Positions 18,981 to 28,484 of a DNA stretch of 64,000 nt are shown piece after piece (position 1 is the stretch's first letter; every line of letters starts with the position of its first letter). The notes under the pieces were generated by a model that had not been told where the DNA came from, did not search any database, and worked only from the letters and a program-made list of their open reading frames with translations. Origin of the DNA: Alicyclobacillus suci (GTDB lineage: Bacteria; Bacillota; Bacilli; Alicyclobacillales; Alicyclobacillaceae). Position numbers and translations under genes: made by a program. The stretch lies in NCBI RefSeq assembly GCF_017329615.1, contig NZ_JAFMTW010000012.1:30509-94508 (forward strand), given 5' to 3'.

Positions 18981-20496
18981 TTTGATCCTCGGCATCAGCA
19001 TAGGATTTGTGATCATCATTACACTATTTGGAGTGGCATTTGGGAAAAAAGACAGTCATAACATGGAAGGCTGGCTAGTGAGTGGCCGTAAAATGGGCTC
19101 TTTTCTCGTTTGGTTTCTACTTGGCAGTGAAATTTATACAGCATTCACATTTGAGGGCCTCGCTGGATACGCTTATAAGAACGGCGCCGCAGCATTTTAC
19201 AACGTGGCACTGAACGATGTGGCATATGCGCTTGGTTTTCTGATCCTTCCGACAATATGGATTATTGGTAGAAAATTTGGCTATGTCACCCAATCGGACT
19301 TTGTGGCAGGTCGTTATGAAAGTCGTGGATTGGGTGTCTTCGTTGCATTGACCAGCGCAATTATTATGATTGCGTATATCGACCTGAACATTACGGGGCT
19401 CTCCGCCATCATGCAGGTCATTGGTCAAGGGAGAATTTCCACGACATGGGCAGATATCATTGGATTCCTCATACTAACTCTATCCGTGTTTTTTGGAGGG
19501 ATACGAGGTAACGCCTGGCAAGCCGCAATCAAAGACATCTTGATGCTGATTGCAATTGGCGTCATGTTCGTCGTGATTCCAGTTCATTATTTTGGTTCCT
19601 TCGGCCATATGTATCACCAATTTCAGAGCGAAATCCCGTCCCACCTAATATTGCCGGGCGTATCAAAAAATGAAGGCCCAACCTGGCTAATCACAACCGT
19701 CATCCTGAATGGATTAGGACAATGGATGTGGCCGCAATGGTTTGGCGTTTCATTTACAGCGAAGAGCCCACGAACACTCAAAATACAATCCATCTTTATG
19801 CCGCTCTACCAATTAGTCAAAGTCGCGGTCATTACAATCGGTCTCGCGGCCGTCTTAATTCTCGGTTTCTCGAAGAACATCAACGGAAATAACGTGGTTA
19901 TGATGCTGGCACTGAAAACATTTCCTGAGTGGTTCGTCGTTCTGTTTACTGTTGCAGCCATGTTGGCCGCCATCATCCCTGCCGGTCCTATCATCATGAC
20001 GTCCAGCAGCCTCATATCCCATAACGTAATTCATCCTGTATTTCCTAAAATCAAGGACAAAACAATTTACCATTTAACAAAAATTCTCATTTTCCCGTTG
20101 ACCATTATCGCATTAATATTAACATTGGTACTCCCGTCACTCATTGCATCCATACTACTTGTAGCATACGACTTCATATCTCAGTTGTTCCCGGCAGTTG
20201 TCATCGGGGGCCTTTTCTGGCGCCGTGCAACAAAGCAAGGCGTCATTTCCGGTATCATTGTAGGCTGGGTCATATGTGCCTATCTCGTACTTACCAAACA
20301 CGACCCACTTGGCGGATGGAATGCAGGTTTCATTGCTTTGTTCGCAAACCTCCTCGTATTCTTCATCGTGAGTTTGTGTACCAAACCTGTCGCAAAACAG
20401 CAGCTTGACGAATTTTTCAAAGAAGCTTTTCCGACTACCAAAGTCAATGACGAGGTACACATCCCTCGTTACCTACAAGATCAATCTTCCAACTGA
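18970..20496 (+). CDS. sodium:solute symporter (SSS family), candidate sulfolactate importer
   Basis: 508-aa carrier with about thirteen membrane helices and SSS features: WLVSGRKMGSFLVWFLLGSEIYTAFTFEGLAGYAY near the start, in segments, and QWFGVSFTAKSPRTL and IIPAGPIIMTSSSL later on. Position 18970 follows AGGAGGGAACGG. It is divergent from the sulfolactate enzymes and preceded by the same operator motif, so uptake of sulfolactate or another small organosulfonate is inferred. Characterised sulfolactate uptake (SlcHFG) uses a different transporter class, so this would be an alternative route. Confidence 0.85.
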   Translation: MSTSLILGISIGFVIIITLFGVAFGKKDSHNMEGWLVSGRKMGSFLVWFLLGSEIYTAFTFEGLAGYAYKNGAAAFYNVALNDVAYALGFLILPTIWIIGRKFGYVTQSDFVAGRYESRGLGVFVALTSAIIMIAYIDLNITGLSAIMQVIGQGRISTTWADIIGFLILTLSVFFGGIRGNAWQAAIKDILMLIAIGVMFVVIPVHYFGSFGHMYHQFQSEIPSHLILPGVSKNEGPTWLITTVILNGLGQWMWPQWFGVSFTAKSPRTLKIQSIFMPLYQLVKVAVITIGLAAVLILGFSKNINGNNVVMMLALKTFPEWFVVLFTVAAMLAAIIPAGPIIMTSSSLISHNVIHPVFPKIKDKTIYHLTKILIFPLTIIALILTLVLPSLIASILLVAYDFISQLFPAVVIGGLFWRRATKQGVISGIIVGWVICAYLVLTKHDPLGGWNAGFIALFANLLVFFIVSLCTKPVAKQQLDEFFKEAFPTTKVNDEVHIPRYLQDQSSN

Positions 20497-20535
20497 CGTA
20501 AATTCATTCTCGAAGAATGCCAACCCACAACACAA

Positions 20536-20569
20536 ACAAACTGCGTGGTCAGAGAACCACGCAGTTTGT
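20536..20569 (+). terminator. hairpin between the symporter and odhB
   Basis: 14-bp perfect stem (20536-20549 with 20556-20569) between convergent genes. It has no long U-tract on either strand but probably serves both. Confidence 0.6.
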
Positions 20570-20623
20570 GCAATCAAGTAGCTACATTTACTCCAAATTT
20601 AGCAGATAGACGTCTGACTCGAC

Positions 20624-21865
20624 TTAACCTTCGATGAGCAAGGACTCCGGATCTTCAATCATCTGCTTAACCGCCACGAGGAAACGAACCGCTTCGCTGC
20701 CGTCGACAATCCGGTGGTCATACGACAACGCGATGTACATCATCGGACGAATCTCAACCTGTCCGTTCACAGCAACCGGTCGTTGTTGAATTCCATGCAT
20801 CCCAAGAATACCGACCTGTGGCGCGTTCAATATCGGCGTCGACATCAAGCTACCAAATGTGCCCCCGTTGGTGATGGTAAAGGTTCCGCCCTGCAGATCT
20901 TCCACACCGAGCTTATTGTCGCGAGCGCGAGCAGCAAGAGAAGCAATCTCCCGCTCAATATCAGCAAACGTCAGACGATCCGCCCCGCGGACAACCGGCA
21001 CCACCAATCCGCCTTCTGTCGCGACCGCGATACCAATGTCATAGTGATGCTTGATAATCATGTCGTCGCCTTGAATTTCCGCATTCAGGCGTGGGAACTG
21101 CTTGAGCGCACCGACAACAGCCTTCGTAAAGAAGGACATAAAGCCGAGGCCCACACCGTGCTTATCCTTAAACGCATCCTTGCGGCGCTTGCGCACATCC
21201 ATTACCGCGCTCATATCCACCTCGTTGAAGGTCGTCAGCATTGCGGCAGTGTGTTGTGCCTCAACCAAGCGCTTGGCAATCGTAATCCGTCGGCGCGACA
21301 TACGAACACGCTCTTCGTCCGGGCGCTCTGTGCTAGCAACCTGTGCGGCCGGTTGTGCAGCTGCTGGAGATGGCTTCGCTACCTGCTGTGCAGCCTGTAG
21401 ATGCGCCAATTCGACGCGACCACTCTGGACCTGAGTCAAATCAACACCCTGTTCCAACGCGGCCCGACGAACAGATGGCGTCGCACGCACGCCTGACGCG
21501 ACGGGTGGAACCGGCGCCTTCGCTGGCACGGAACCTGCAGTAGTGGATGGCGCGGCCGCCTTCGGCGCCTCCGGTTTCGGCGCTTCTGCAACTGGCGCAG
21601 GAGCCGCCGACGTTGAGGCTGCGGGTGCGCTTCCCGGTTGAATCACCGCGATAGTATCACCAATCGCTACCGTATCACCGGCTTGCTTTGCAATACTCGT
21701 CAACACTCCAGACTCTTCCGCGATGACTTCTACATTCACCTTGTCTGTCTCGAGCTCGACAATGGTCTCGCCGGATTCGACTGCATCGCCCTCGTTCTTC
21801 AACCACTGACCAATCGTCGCCTCAACAATTGACTCACCTAACGTAGGTACCTTTACCTCTGCCAC
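20624..21865 (-). CDS. odhB: dihydrolipoyl succinyltransferase, E2 of 2-oxoglutarate dehydrogenase
   Basis: 413 aa. The N-terminal lipoyl domain has the lipoylated lysine K42 in ETDKVNVEV; an Ala/Pro-rich linker with a peripheral-subunit binding region (about 120-150) follows, then the acetyltransferase core with the catalytic [13 protein letters not shown] near the C-terminus. It transfers the succinyl group to CoA. GTG 21865 has GGAGGAATC upstream. It follows odhA by 25 bases in one operon; the E3 gene is not here. Confidence 0.95.
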   Translation of the reverse strand: MAEVKVPTLGESIVEATIGQWLKNEGDAVESGETIVELETDKVNVEVIAEESGVLTSIAKQAGDTVAIGDTIAVIQPGSAPAASTSAAPAPVAEAPKPEAPKAAAPSTTAGSVPAKAPVPPVASGVRATPSVRRAALEQGVDLTQVQSGRVELAHLQAAQQVAKPSPAAAQPAAQVASTERPDEERVRMSRRRITIAKRLVEAQHTAAMLTTFNEVDMSAVMDVRKRRKDAFKDKHGVGLGFMSFFTKAVVGALKQFPRLNAEIQGDDMIIKHHYDIGIAVATEGGLVVPVVRGADRLTFADIEREIASLAARARDNKLGVEDLQGGTFTITNGGTFGSLMSTPILNAPQVGILGMHGIQQRPVAVNGQVEIRPMMYIALSYDHRIVDGSEAVRFLVAVKQMIEDPESLLIEG

Positions 21866-21890
21866 TTATGATTCCTCCATTCAGCCATTC

Positions 21891-24701
21891 TCAAAGCGTC
21901 TGCCGTGATAGAGCGACATCCAGGATGTGCGCCTGTTCTGCGTTGTGCACGTCTGGTGAACCCTCTGCAGGGAAGGCCTGTTCCGGACGGCCGACGTAAT
22001 GCAAGGCTGCATTTGCAGGCAGGATGGACATCAGCCGCGTCACCACAAATGACCAAGCACCTGCGTTCTGCGGTTCCTCCTGCAGCCATACGACTTCGCG
22101 CAAATTCTCGTACTGTGCGAAAATCTCCTGAATGCGTTCAGCAGGGAACGGATAAAGTTGCTCCACTCGCGCTGTTGCCAGCCAAGAGAAATCGCCTTCG
22201 CGCTTGTCTATCTCTGTCGTTAAGTCTACACCTACTTTACCGCTCGAGAGGACAAGACGCGTAACTTTTTTTGCATCTTGTGAAGGCGTGTGCAGAACCG
22301 TCTGGAACTGGCCCTCAGCGAGATGTATTCCCTTCGACGCCGCCCGTACATTGCGCAGCAAACTCTTTGGAGTCATGACCACCAATGGACGGGCGTTGTG
22401 GCCCAACCGTGCAGCCTGCAATCGCAACAGGTGGAAATATTGGGCAGAGGTGGTCACGTTCGCGATAAACATGTTGTTTTTGGCCGCCAATTGCAAAAAT
22501 CGCTCAACACGCGCACTCGAGTGTTCGGATGCCTGCCCCTCGTAACCGTGTGGAAGCAAGAGAACGAGGCCAGACGATTCAGCCCACTTCGCACGGCCAG
22601 CTGCGATGAATTGGTCAATAATTGGTTGTGCGACATTCGCAAAATCGCCGAATTGGGCTTCCCACAGGACGAGTGTCTCTGGCGCCTCAACGTTATAGCC
22701 GTATTCAAAGCCCATCACACTCGTTTCCGAGAGTGGACTGTTGTAGACGACGAAACTCGCCTTCGCACCAGGCAAGTGTTGTAACGGCGTGTACTTTTGC
22801 CCGTTATTGGCGTCATGCAATACTAAATGCCGCTGTCCGAACGTACCTCGTTCCGAATCCTGCCCTGTCAAGCGAATCGGCGTGCCCGACTGAAGGATTG
22901 TGGCAAAGGCCAGAGATTCAGCGTGTGCCCAATCGATATCTCCGTTGTCAATAGCGTCAATCCGGCGATCAAGAATCCGCTTTAACTTGGGGTACGTCGT
23001 AAAGCCCTCCGGCGTATCCAACAATGCGCGGTTAATGTCGCGCAGCGTATCCAGGCTGACTTTCGGAACGTCCACCACAGGCGCCGAAAAATCAGTGATA
23101 GGAGCAGAATGGTGGATGTTCGGCAGTTTTTCAAAAGCCGCCATCAAATCTCGACTAATCGCTTCATCCACACTTGCAACGTCTTCTGCCGTCATCACAC
23201 CCTGCGCCTCTAACTGTTGTCCATACAACGTCTTAATCGTGGGGTGTTGATTAATTTTGCTGTATAGCACAGGCTGCGTCATGCTCGGGTCGTCGGTCTC
23301 GTTGTGGCCCCAGCGACGATAGCCAATCAAATCAATGAGAAAATCCTTGTGGAACGTTTCACGATACAAAAACGCCAAGCGAACCGCAGCGATGCACGCT
23401 TCTGGATCATCCGCTGAAACGTGAACGACCGGTATCTCGTAACCCTTGACGATATCACTGGCGTACCGAGTCGACCTACCTTGCTCAGGATCCGCCGTAA
23501 AGCCAACGTGGTTGTTGGCGATAATATGAACGGTTCCCCCCGTGTAATACCCCGGAATCTGCGAGAAGTTGAGCGTCTCTGTCACAACGCCCTCACCAGG
23601 GAACGCAGCGTCGCCATGGACGAGAACAGGAATCGCCTTTTCCACATCTTGCTGTGGCACACCTGGGTTTGTCCGATCTTCTTGCGCCGCGCGCGCAATC
23701 CCTTCGACCACCGGGTTTGCCACTTCCAAGTGACTTGGGTTATTCGCGACGATTATGCGAGCCAGGCTACCATCGGGCTTGCGGAATTCATGGCGCCAAC
23801 CCTGATGATACTTGACGTCGCCCCCCCAGCCGGCTTCGTACGCGCGCATCTCCTCTTCACTGGCGAAATTGTTGCCAGCGTGGAACTCGGAGAAAATGGT
23901 TTCGTATGGCTTGTGCGCAACATGTGCCAAGACATTCAAGCGGCCGCGGTGAGCCATCCCGATGATGACACTGTTAATACCCTGGTTGAGCGCTTCATCC
24001 GAAAGCGACTGAATCATCGGGACAAGGGCGTCTACCCCCTCGACCGAGAACCGCTTCTGCCCGACAAACCGCCGGTGCATAAACTTTTCAAACAACTCGG
24101 TGCGCGCGAGGCTGGTATACAACTTTTTCTTCTCGTCCGCAGACAGTGGCGTCATCAGGCGCCCGTTCTCCACCTGTTCCTGTAACCACGCGATTTCCGC
24201 TTCATTTGTCAGGTGACTGAACTCATAACCATGGCGATCACAATACGCCCGGCGCAACGCGTCAATCGCATCACGCGCAGTCTTGACACCTGCAGGTGCG
24301 TTGCGAAGCACAACACTTGCGGGCAGTTGACTTAATTCAGCTTCTGTAATGCCATAGGTGGATGGTTCGAGTTGAGGAATGGTTTCCGCTTTTGGGTGGA
24401 GTGGGTCTGTGGCAGCTGCAAGATGGCCATAGACGCGGATATTACGAGCAAATTCAACAGCCTTCGCGATGCGCTCAGGCGCCACGGAGAGCGTAGACTG
24501 TCCGGATGGCGTAGCTTGCCCCCCTGCGACAAACAAAGCCGTGTTTGGATCACCATACGCCTCAAAAAGCGCACGGGTGTCGGCACTCACCGACTCCGGG
24601 TTCTCGCGATACGATTCATACAGTTCGAGGATGTACCCAAAGTTCGGCCCAAAAAATTGTTGCCAAAACGATTGGGTTTCTGATGGGTGTTCATGCTCCA
24701 T
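21891..24701 (-). CDS. odhA: 2-oxoglutarate dehydrogenase E1 component
   Basis: 936-aa thiamine-diphosphate enzyme that decarboxylates 2-oxoglutarate and succinylates the E2 lipoyl group. Recognisable parts: the N-terminal E2-binding helix (FGPNFGYILELYESY), GMAHRGRLNVLAHV, VHGDAAFPGEGVVTETLN, NNHVGFTADPEQGRST and the GHNETDDPSMTQP metal/ThDP region, with the transketolase-like C-terminal half. ATG 24701 has only a weak ribosome-binding site. A full TCA step is implied, fitting aerobic respiration. Confidence 0.96.
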   Translation of the reverse strand: MEHEHPSETQSFWQQFFGPNFGYILELYESYRENPESVSADTRALFEAYGDPNTALFVAGGQATPSGQSTLSVAPERIAKAVEFARNIRVYGHLAAATDPLHPKAETIPQLEPSTYGITEAELSQLPASVVLRNAPAGVKTARDAIDALRRAYCDRHGYEFSHLTNEAEIAWLQEQVENGRLMTPLSADEKKKLYTSLARTELFEKFMHRRFVGQKRFSVEGVDALVPMIQSLSDEALNQGINSVIIGMAHRGRLNVLAHVAHKPYETIFSEFHAGNNFASEEEMRAYEAGWGGDVKYHQGWRHEFRKPDGSLARIIVANNPSHLEVANPVVEGIARAAQEDRTNPGVPQQDVEKAIPVLVHGDAAFPGEGVVTETLNFSQIPGYYTGGTVHIIANNHVGFTADPEQGRSTRYASDIVKGYEIPVVHVSADDPEACIAAVRLAFLYRETFHKDFLIDLIGYRRWGHNETDDPSMTQPVLYSKINQHPTIKTLYGQQLEAQGVMTAEDVASVDEAISRDLMAAFEKLPNIHHSAPITDFSAPVVDVPKVSLDTLRDINRALLDTPEGFTTYPKLKRILDRRIDAIDNGDIDWAHAESLAFATILQSGTPIRLTGQDSERGTFGQRHLVLHDANNGQKYTPLQHLPGAKASFVVYNSPLSETSVMGFEYGYNVEAPETLVLWEAQFGDFANVAQPIIDQFIAAGRAKWAESSGLVLLLPHGYEGQASEHSSARVERFLQLAAKNNMFIANVTTSAQYFHLLRLQAARLGHNARPLVVMTPKSLLRNVRAASKGIHLAEGQFQTVLHTPSQDAKKVTRLVLSSGKVGVDLTTEIDKREGDFSWLATARVEQLYPFPAERIQEIFAQYENLREVVWLQEEPQNAGAWSFVVTRLMSILPANAALHYVGRPEQAFPAEGSPDVHNAEQAHILDVALSRQTL

Positions 24702-25151
24702 TTTGTAAACCCTTCTTCCGTTTCTCTAGGCGTCCAAAACTAACAATAAACTATTTTTCGCCACTATGCATGGTCAATTTGATAGTGTTCATCCGAAAAG
24801 TCTGGCGCTTGCAACCCTTTTCGGACGCGCGCGTAGAACGCCCTGTTCAGGGAATGACAAATCCCAATTCCAATCACTATGTATACCACACTCGGAATTA
24901 CTACGCAAAGTCTAAAACGGCCTAAGTTCACAACAGACTACAGATTCTTACACGGTATCCTCACACGTACAGAATCATCGACCTAAATTATCCCACTCAT
25001 TATCTCATTCGACGGGATTTGGATGAGTGTTTATTTTTTGTAATGTTCGTTACAATTTACGCAATTTTTATGGAATGTTCGACAGAAGATTTCCATTCGC
25101 TTTCAAACCATGGCAAACTAGACTACGAATCTCGCGAAATCCGACAAAGCA
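24702..25151. other. 450-bp intergenic region between odhA and the mannosyltransferase
   Basis: No convincing gene. A weak odhA promoter may be TTGACC with an 18-base spacer and TAGTTT read on the minus strand near 24740-24780. The inverted repeat TTGTAA-N6-TTACAA at 25038-25055 lies about 100 bases before the plus-strand gene and could be an operator. Confidence 0.4.
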
Positions 25152-26336
25152 ATGGAGACTGACATAAACATGACCCTTACAAAGCGCACACAACGCTCTC
25201 TTTTCGCCTATGGCATACACGCCTTAATCGTCCTATTTGGAGCGATTGGTCCACTCGCTCCGTCGGCGGACAAACTATCGCTCACACACACATTTGCCGA
25301 CGTATTCATGCAGTGGGATTCACAGTGGTTTGTCAATATTGCCAAATATGGCTACCTGATTCCGCAATACGCACAACAAGCATTTATAACGACAGGCAAT
25401 GACGTCCCATTTAATCCGCCCTACCGCGCTGCAGCATTCTTCCCGGGACTGCCGGTCGTCATTCACTTGCTGTCGCCCATCGGCGCTTTAATTCTCGTCG
25501 AAGTCCTGTTTTTTTTCGCACTGTGGCTGATGTACGGACTTATCGAGGCAGAGCGGCCAACACTCAAGACCATTGGCATCTTATTGTTCGCCATCAACCC
25601 CTGTGCAATCTATTTCAGCGCACTTTACACCGAAACATTTTCACTGTTCGGCATTCTGCTCATCCTCTACGGATTGCGCCATCCCCACCAATGGTCTCGC
25701 TATGCACTTTCCTTGGCCGGCGTCATCATCGCAACCAGTATGCACGATCTCGGCGTCTTCACCATCGTCTTCGGAGTGCGTCTGGTGCGCCTGCGCCTTT
25801 GGTGGCGAGCCGTCTTGTACGCCATCGCCGCCGGAATCGCCCCAGCTATCTACGAACTATATTTGTGGCGCGTTGTCCACAACCCGCTCGCTATCTTCAC
25901 TGCCGAGGATACCTGGGAGAGGGGCTGGAAAGCGCCATTTGTCAATGTGATTGAGTCGCTCGTCCACTACCCAATCACCCTCGACACACTCGTCGTCATC
26001 GGACTCATGGTTCTCGTCATCGTGCAAATCGTCCGCTGTCTACACGAGGATAACCGGTGGCGGGTCACATCTGAAAAATCCGTCGTCTTCAGTCTCGAAA
26101 CGGGAATTTGGATGCTATGCATCTTATTGCTCGCGTCGTGCGCCTATATCACGGGCGACCCTCTGAAAAGCGTCATGCGGTTTCTGTGCATCCTCTGGCC
26201 AGCCTTCGTGCCACTGTTTTTGGCGGAGGGTCCTGAAACCAAGCGCCTTTCGTGGATGGTCGTCCTCACAATCGGATTTGGCTGTGACGCGGCCTTCGGC
26301 GCGGCACTGTTCACACACGGGTGGTTCTTCCAATAG
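25152..26336 (+). CDS. PIG-V-like polyprenyl-phosphate mannosyltransferase (GT-C fold)
   Basis: 394-aa integral membrane protein with about ten helices. The first large outer loop has WDSQWFVNIAKYGY, whose early Asp and nearby motif AAAFFPGLPVV resemble PIG-V/GPI mannosyltransferase II relatives found in bacteria, which transfer mannose from a lipid carrier outside the cell. Either ATG 25152 or 25170 could start it; neither has a strong ribosome-binding site. It precedes the MoxR operon by about 50 bases but need not be cotranscribed. Acceptor unknown. Confidence 0.7.
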   Translation: METDINMTLTKRTQRSLFAYGIHALIVLFGAIGPLAPSADKLSLTHTFADVFMQWDSQWFVNIAKYGYLIPQYAQQAFITTGNDVPFNPPYRAAAFFPGLPVVIHLLSPIGALILVEVLFFFALWLMYGLIEAERPTLKTIGILLFAINPCAIYFSALYTETFSLFGILLILYGLRHPHQWSRYALSLAGVIIATSMHDLGVFTIVFGVRLVRLRLWWRAVLYAIAAGIAPAIYELYLWRVVHNPLAIFTAEDTWERGWKAPFVNVIESLVHYPITLDTLVVIGLMVLVIVQIVRCLHEDNRWRVTSEKSVVFSLETGIWMLCILLLASCAYITGDPLKSVMRFLCILWPAFVPLFLAEGPETKRLSWMVVLTIGFGCDAAFGAALFTHGWFFQ

Positions 26337-26384
26337 AGATCAAGGTAAAATGGACATGTAGGGAACTGGAAAGGGTGCTTATTC

Positions 26385-27344
26385 TTGAGTGAGTCAGTCA
26401 TCACATCTACACAATCAAAAATCCCTGAAATCATCGAACAGCTAGCAAAGAAAATTGTCGGCCACCGCGACACCCTCGAACTCGTGACGGCCGCTTGTCT
26501 GGCGGGTGGGCACGTACTCCTGCAAGACGTCCCAGGCACCGGCAAAACCCGCCTGGCAGCAAGTCTGGCATCCGTATTCGGACTTGCGTTCCGACGTGTG
26601 CAGGGCACACCGGACTTGTTGCCTGCTGACGTCGTCGGTGCAACCGTCTTCCATCCACAGGATAACCAGTTCACCTTTCATCAAGGTCCAATCTTCACGA
26701 ATGTTCTTCTGATGGACGAAATCAACCGTGCGACCCCGCGTACACAGTCCGCACTATTGGAAGCAATGGCGGAAAAACAAGTGTCTGCGGATGGTGTCAC
26801 TTATCCGTTACCCAATCCTTTTTTTGTGATAGCCACCGCCAATCCGCTCGAATCTCAAGGTGTATTTCCGCTACCGGAGGCGCAACTCGACCGCTTTCTG
26901 GTTCAATTAAATTTGGGATACACCAGCGCAGAGGACGAGTTTGAAATGGTGCGACGCGTCATTTTTACGGATGATGCGCCACTAACACAAGTGCTCTCGC
27001 AAACGGATGTCATCCTGGCCCAACAAGAAGTAAGACAAATTCGCGTGAGCGACGATATCTTACACTACATTGTTCGATTGTGCCGCGCGACGCGCAATCA
27101 CGACCAAGTAGAGCTCGGCGCAAGCCCGCGGTCGATTGTGGCGCTAACACAGTACGCCCAATCCCTGGCGTATCTCAGCCAGCGCTCGTTCGTCACGCCA
27201 GATGATGTCAAACGCGCGTTTTATCCAACCATGACACACCGCCTACAACTGAATATTGGTTGGATGGGGGAAGGCGGAGCACAGCGCGTACTCGACGACG
27301 TTATCCAGGGCGTTCCCCTTCCGAACGAGCGGGCTGAGGTGTAG
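26385..27344 (+). CDS. MoxR-type AAA+ ATPase
   Basis: 319 aa with Walker A (QDVPGTGKTRLA), Walker B (LLMDEINRATPR), sensor 1 (IATANPLE) and the LPEAQLDRF box of the MoxR family. MoxR ATPases act as chaperones in assembly or activation of partner complexes, usually encoded with DUF58 and membrane proteins as here. TTG 26385 has GGAAAGGG upstream. It is the first gene of a three-gene operon. Confidence 0.92.
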   Translation: MSESVITSTQSKIPEIIEQLAKKIVGHRDTLELVTAACLAGGHVLLQDVPGTGKTRLAASLASVFGLAFRRVQGTPDLLPADVVGATVFHPQDNQFTFHQGPIFTNVLLMDEINRATPRTQSALLEAMAEKQVSADGVTYPLPNPFFVIATANPLESQGVFPLPEAQLDRFLVQLNLGYTSAEDEFEMVRRVIFTDDAPLTQVLSQTDVILAQQEVRQIRVSDDILHYIVRLCRATRNHDQVELGASPRSIVALTQYAQSLAYLSQRSFVTPDDVKRAFYPTMTHRLQLNIGWMGEGGAQRVLDDVIQGVPLPNERAEV

Positions 27345-27347
27345 TCC

Positions 27348-28484
27348 ATGATGACGGTCCTGTGGCTGATTATCGTCATTGCCGCACTCCTTTGGATTTG
27401 GCCGGTTTGGTGGTCCAGCGTCATCCAGGGCAGCGTCGATTGCATCGTGGACTTTCCACGTCACGAGTGCGACATCCAGGAAGCCGTTCCACTAAGTGTA
27501 ACACTGGTCAATCGCTCGTGGCTGCCCATTCCGTTCGCAGAAGTGTCCATCCAACTGCCGCCAGAACTGTCGACGAAACCGGATGAACCGATTCAAAACC
27601 TCATCTTCACGACATATGTCATGATGCGGCGACGCGTGCAAATTACATTCACTTTGTATGGCGCCAGTCGTGGTCCTGCCACCATCCGGGATATCGTTGT
27701 TCGCATGCATGAGGGCATTGGCATTCGCAACACCTTTGTCTATCATCAGGCTACCCAGCACATTGCCGTCCGCCCGAATCCGGAGCTGTCGCCGAATCGC
27801 ACACAAACGGCCGCAAATCAGGGTGACTTCATCTTGGACAGATGGTTATATCCAGACGAGACGATGTTCAAAGGAATTCGTCCCTACCAGCCGACTGACC
27901 CGGCACGGCACATTCACTGGCGCGCCAGTGCCCGATTTGGAAATCTGGTAACCAAGCAGTTTTTTTCATCTACAGACGTGGACGTTTGCCTCGTGCTAAA
28001 CGCACAAATGGCTTTCCCTCATTGGGCGGGCACTGTCCGCGAGCCATTCGAGGAACTCATTGGCTATTTGACCGATATGGCACTGTACCTGGAGAAGTCA
28101 GGAGCGAACCTGTCATTCGTCACAAACGCCGTGATTACCGGACGCCGCGGCGCATCCGCGCTAGGGCAGATGAAAGCAACGGCCATCCGTTCCCTCTTGG
28201 GACACGCGCAAGCGTACGTGGCAGAACCTTTCGATGCAATCTTGAATTATTTGCTCACTCATCGGCATGCACTGCCGCAACAAATTTTTGTTTTCAGCGC
28301 GTTTGAGACGAGTGCGCAAACACAGCAACTCGACAAACTGCGCCGGTCAGGGAAGGACGTCGTGCTGATTCATCCTGTGAATCACCCGCTCCGTGACACA
28401 AACACAGATGAAAAGTTGAAGGAAAAGCACAATCAAACCACAAACAACCGAGCTACAAATGTCTCAGAGGAGGTGCTGTCGTGA
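27348..28484 (+). CDS. DUF58 domain protein
   Basis: 378 aa with one or two N-terminal membrane helices (VLWLIIVIAALLWIWPVWW) and the DUF58 core, marked by GIRPYQPTDPARHIHWRASAR and LVTKQFF. Such proteins often carry a degenerate von Willebrand fold and work with MoxR. It begins three bases after the moxR stop and overlaps the next gene by four bases (GTGA), so the three are coupled. Its function is not known in detail. Confidence 0.88.
   Translation: MMTVLWLIIVIAALLWIWPVWWSSVIQGSVDCIVDFPRHECDIQEAVPLSVTLVNRSWLPIPFAEVSIQLPPELSTKPDEPIQNLIFTTYVMMRRRVQITFTLYGASRGPATIRDIVVRMHEGIGIRNTFVYHQATQHIAVRPNPELSPNRTQTAANQGDFILDRWLYPDETMFKGIRPYQPTDPARHIHWRASARFGNLVTKQFFSSTDVDVCLVLNAQMAFPHWAGTVREPFEELIGYLTDMALYLEKSGANLSFVTNAVITGRRGASALGQMKATAIRSLLGHAQAYVAEPFDAILNYLLTHRHALPQQIFVFSAFETSAQTQQLDKLRRSGKDVVLIHPVNHPLRDTNTDEKLKEKHNQTTNNRATNVSEEVLS

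Noticed and set aside
20714..21400. 228-aa plus-strand frame inside odhB
   Set aside because: It is the complement of a highly expressed gene, has no ribosome-binding site and shows no recognised motif.
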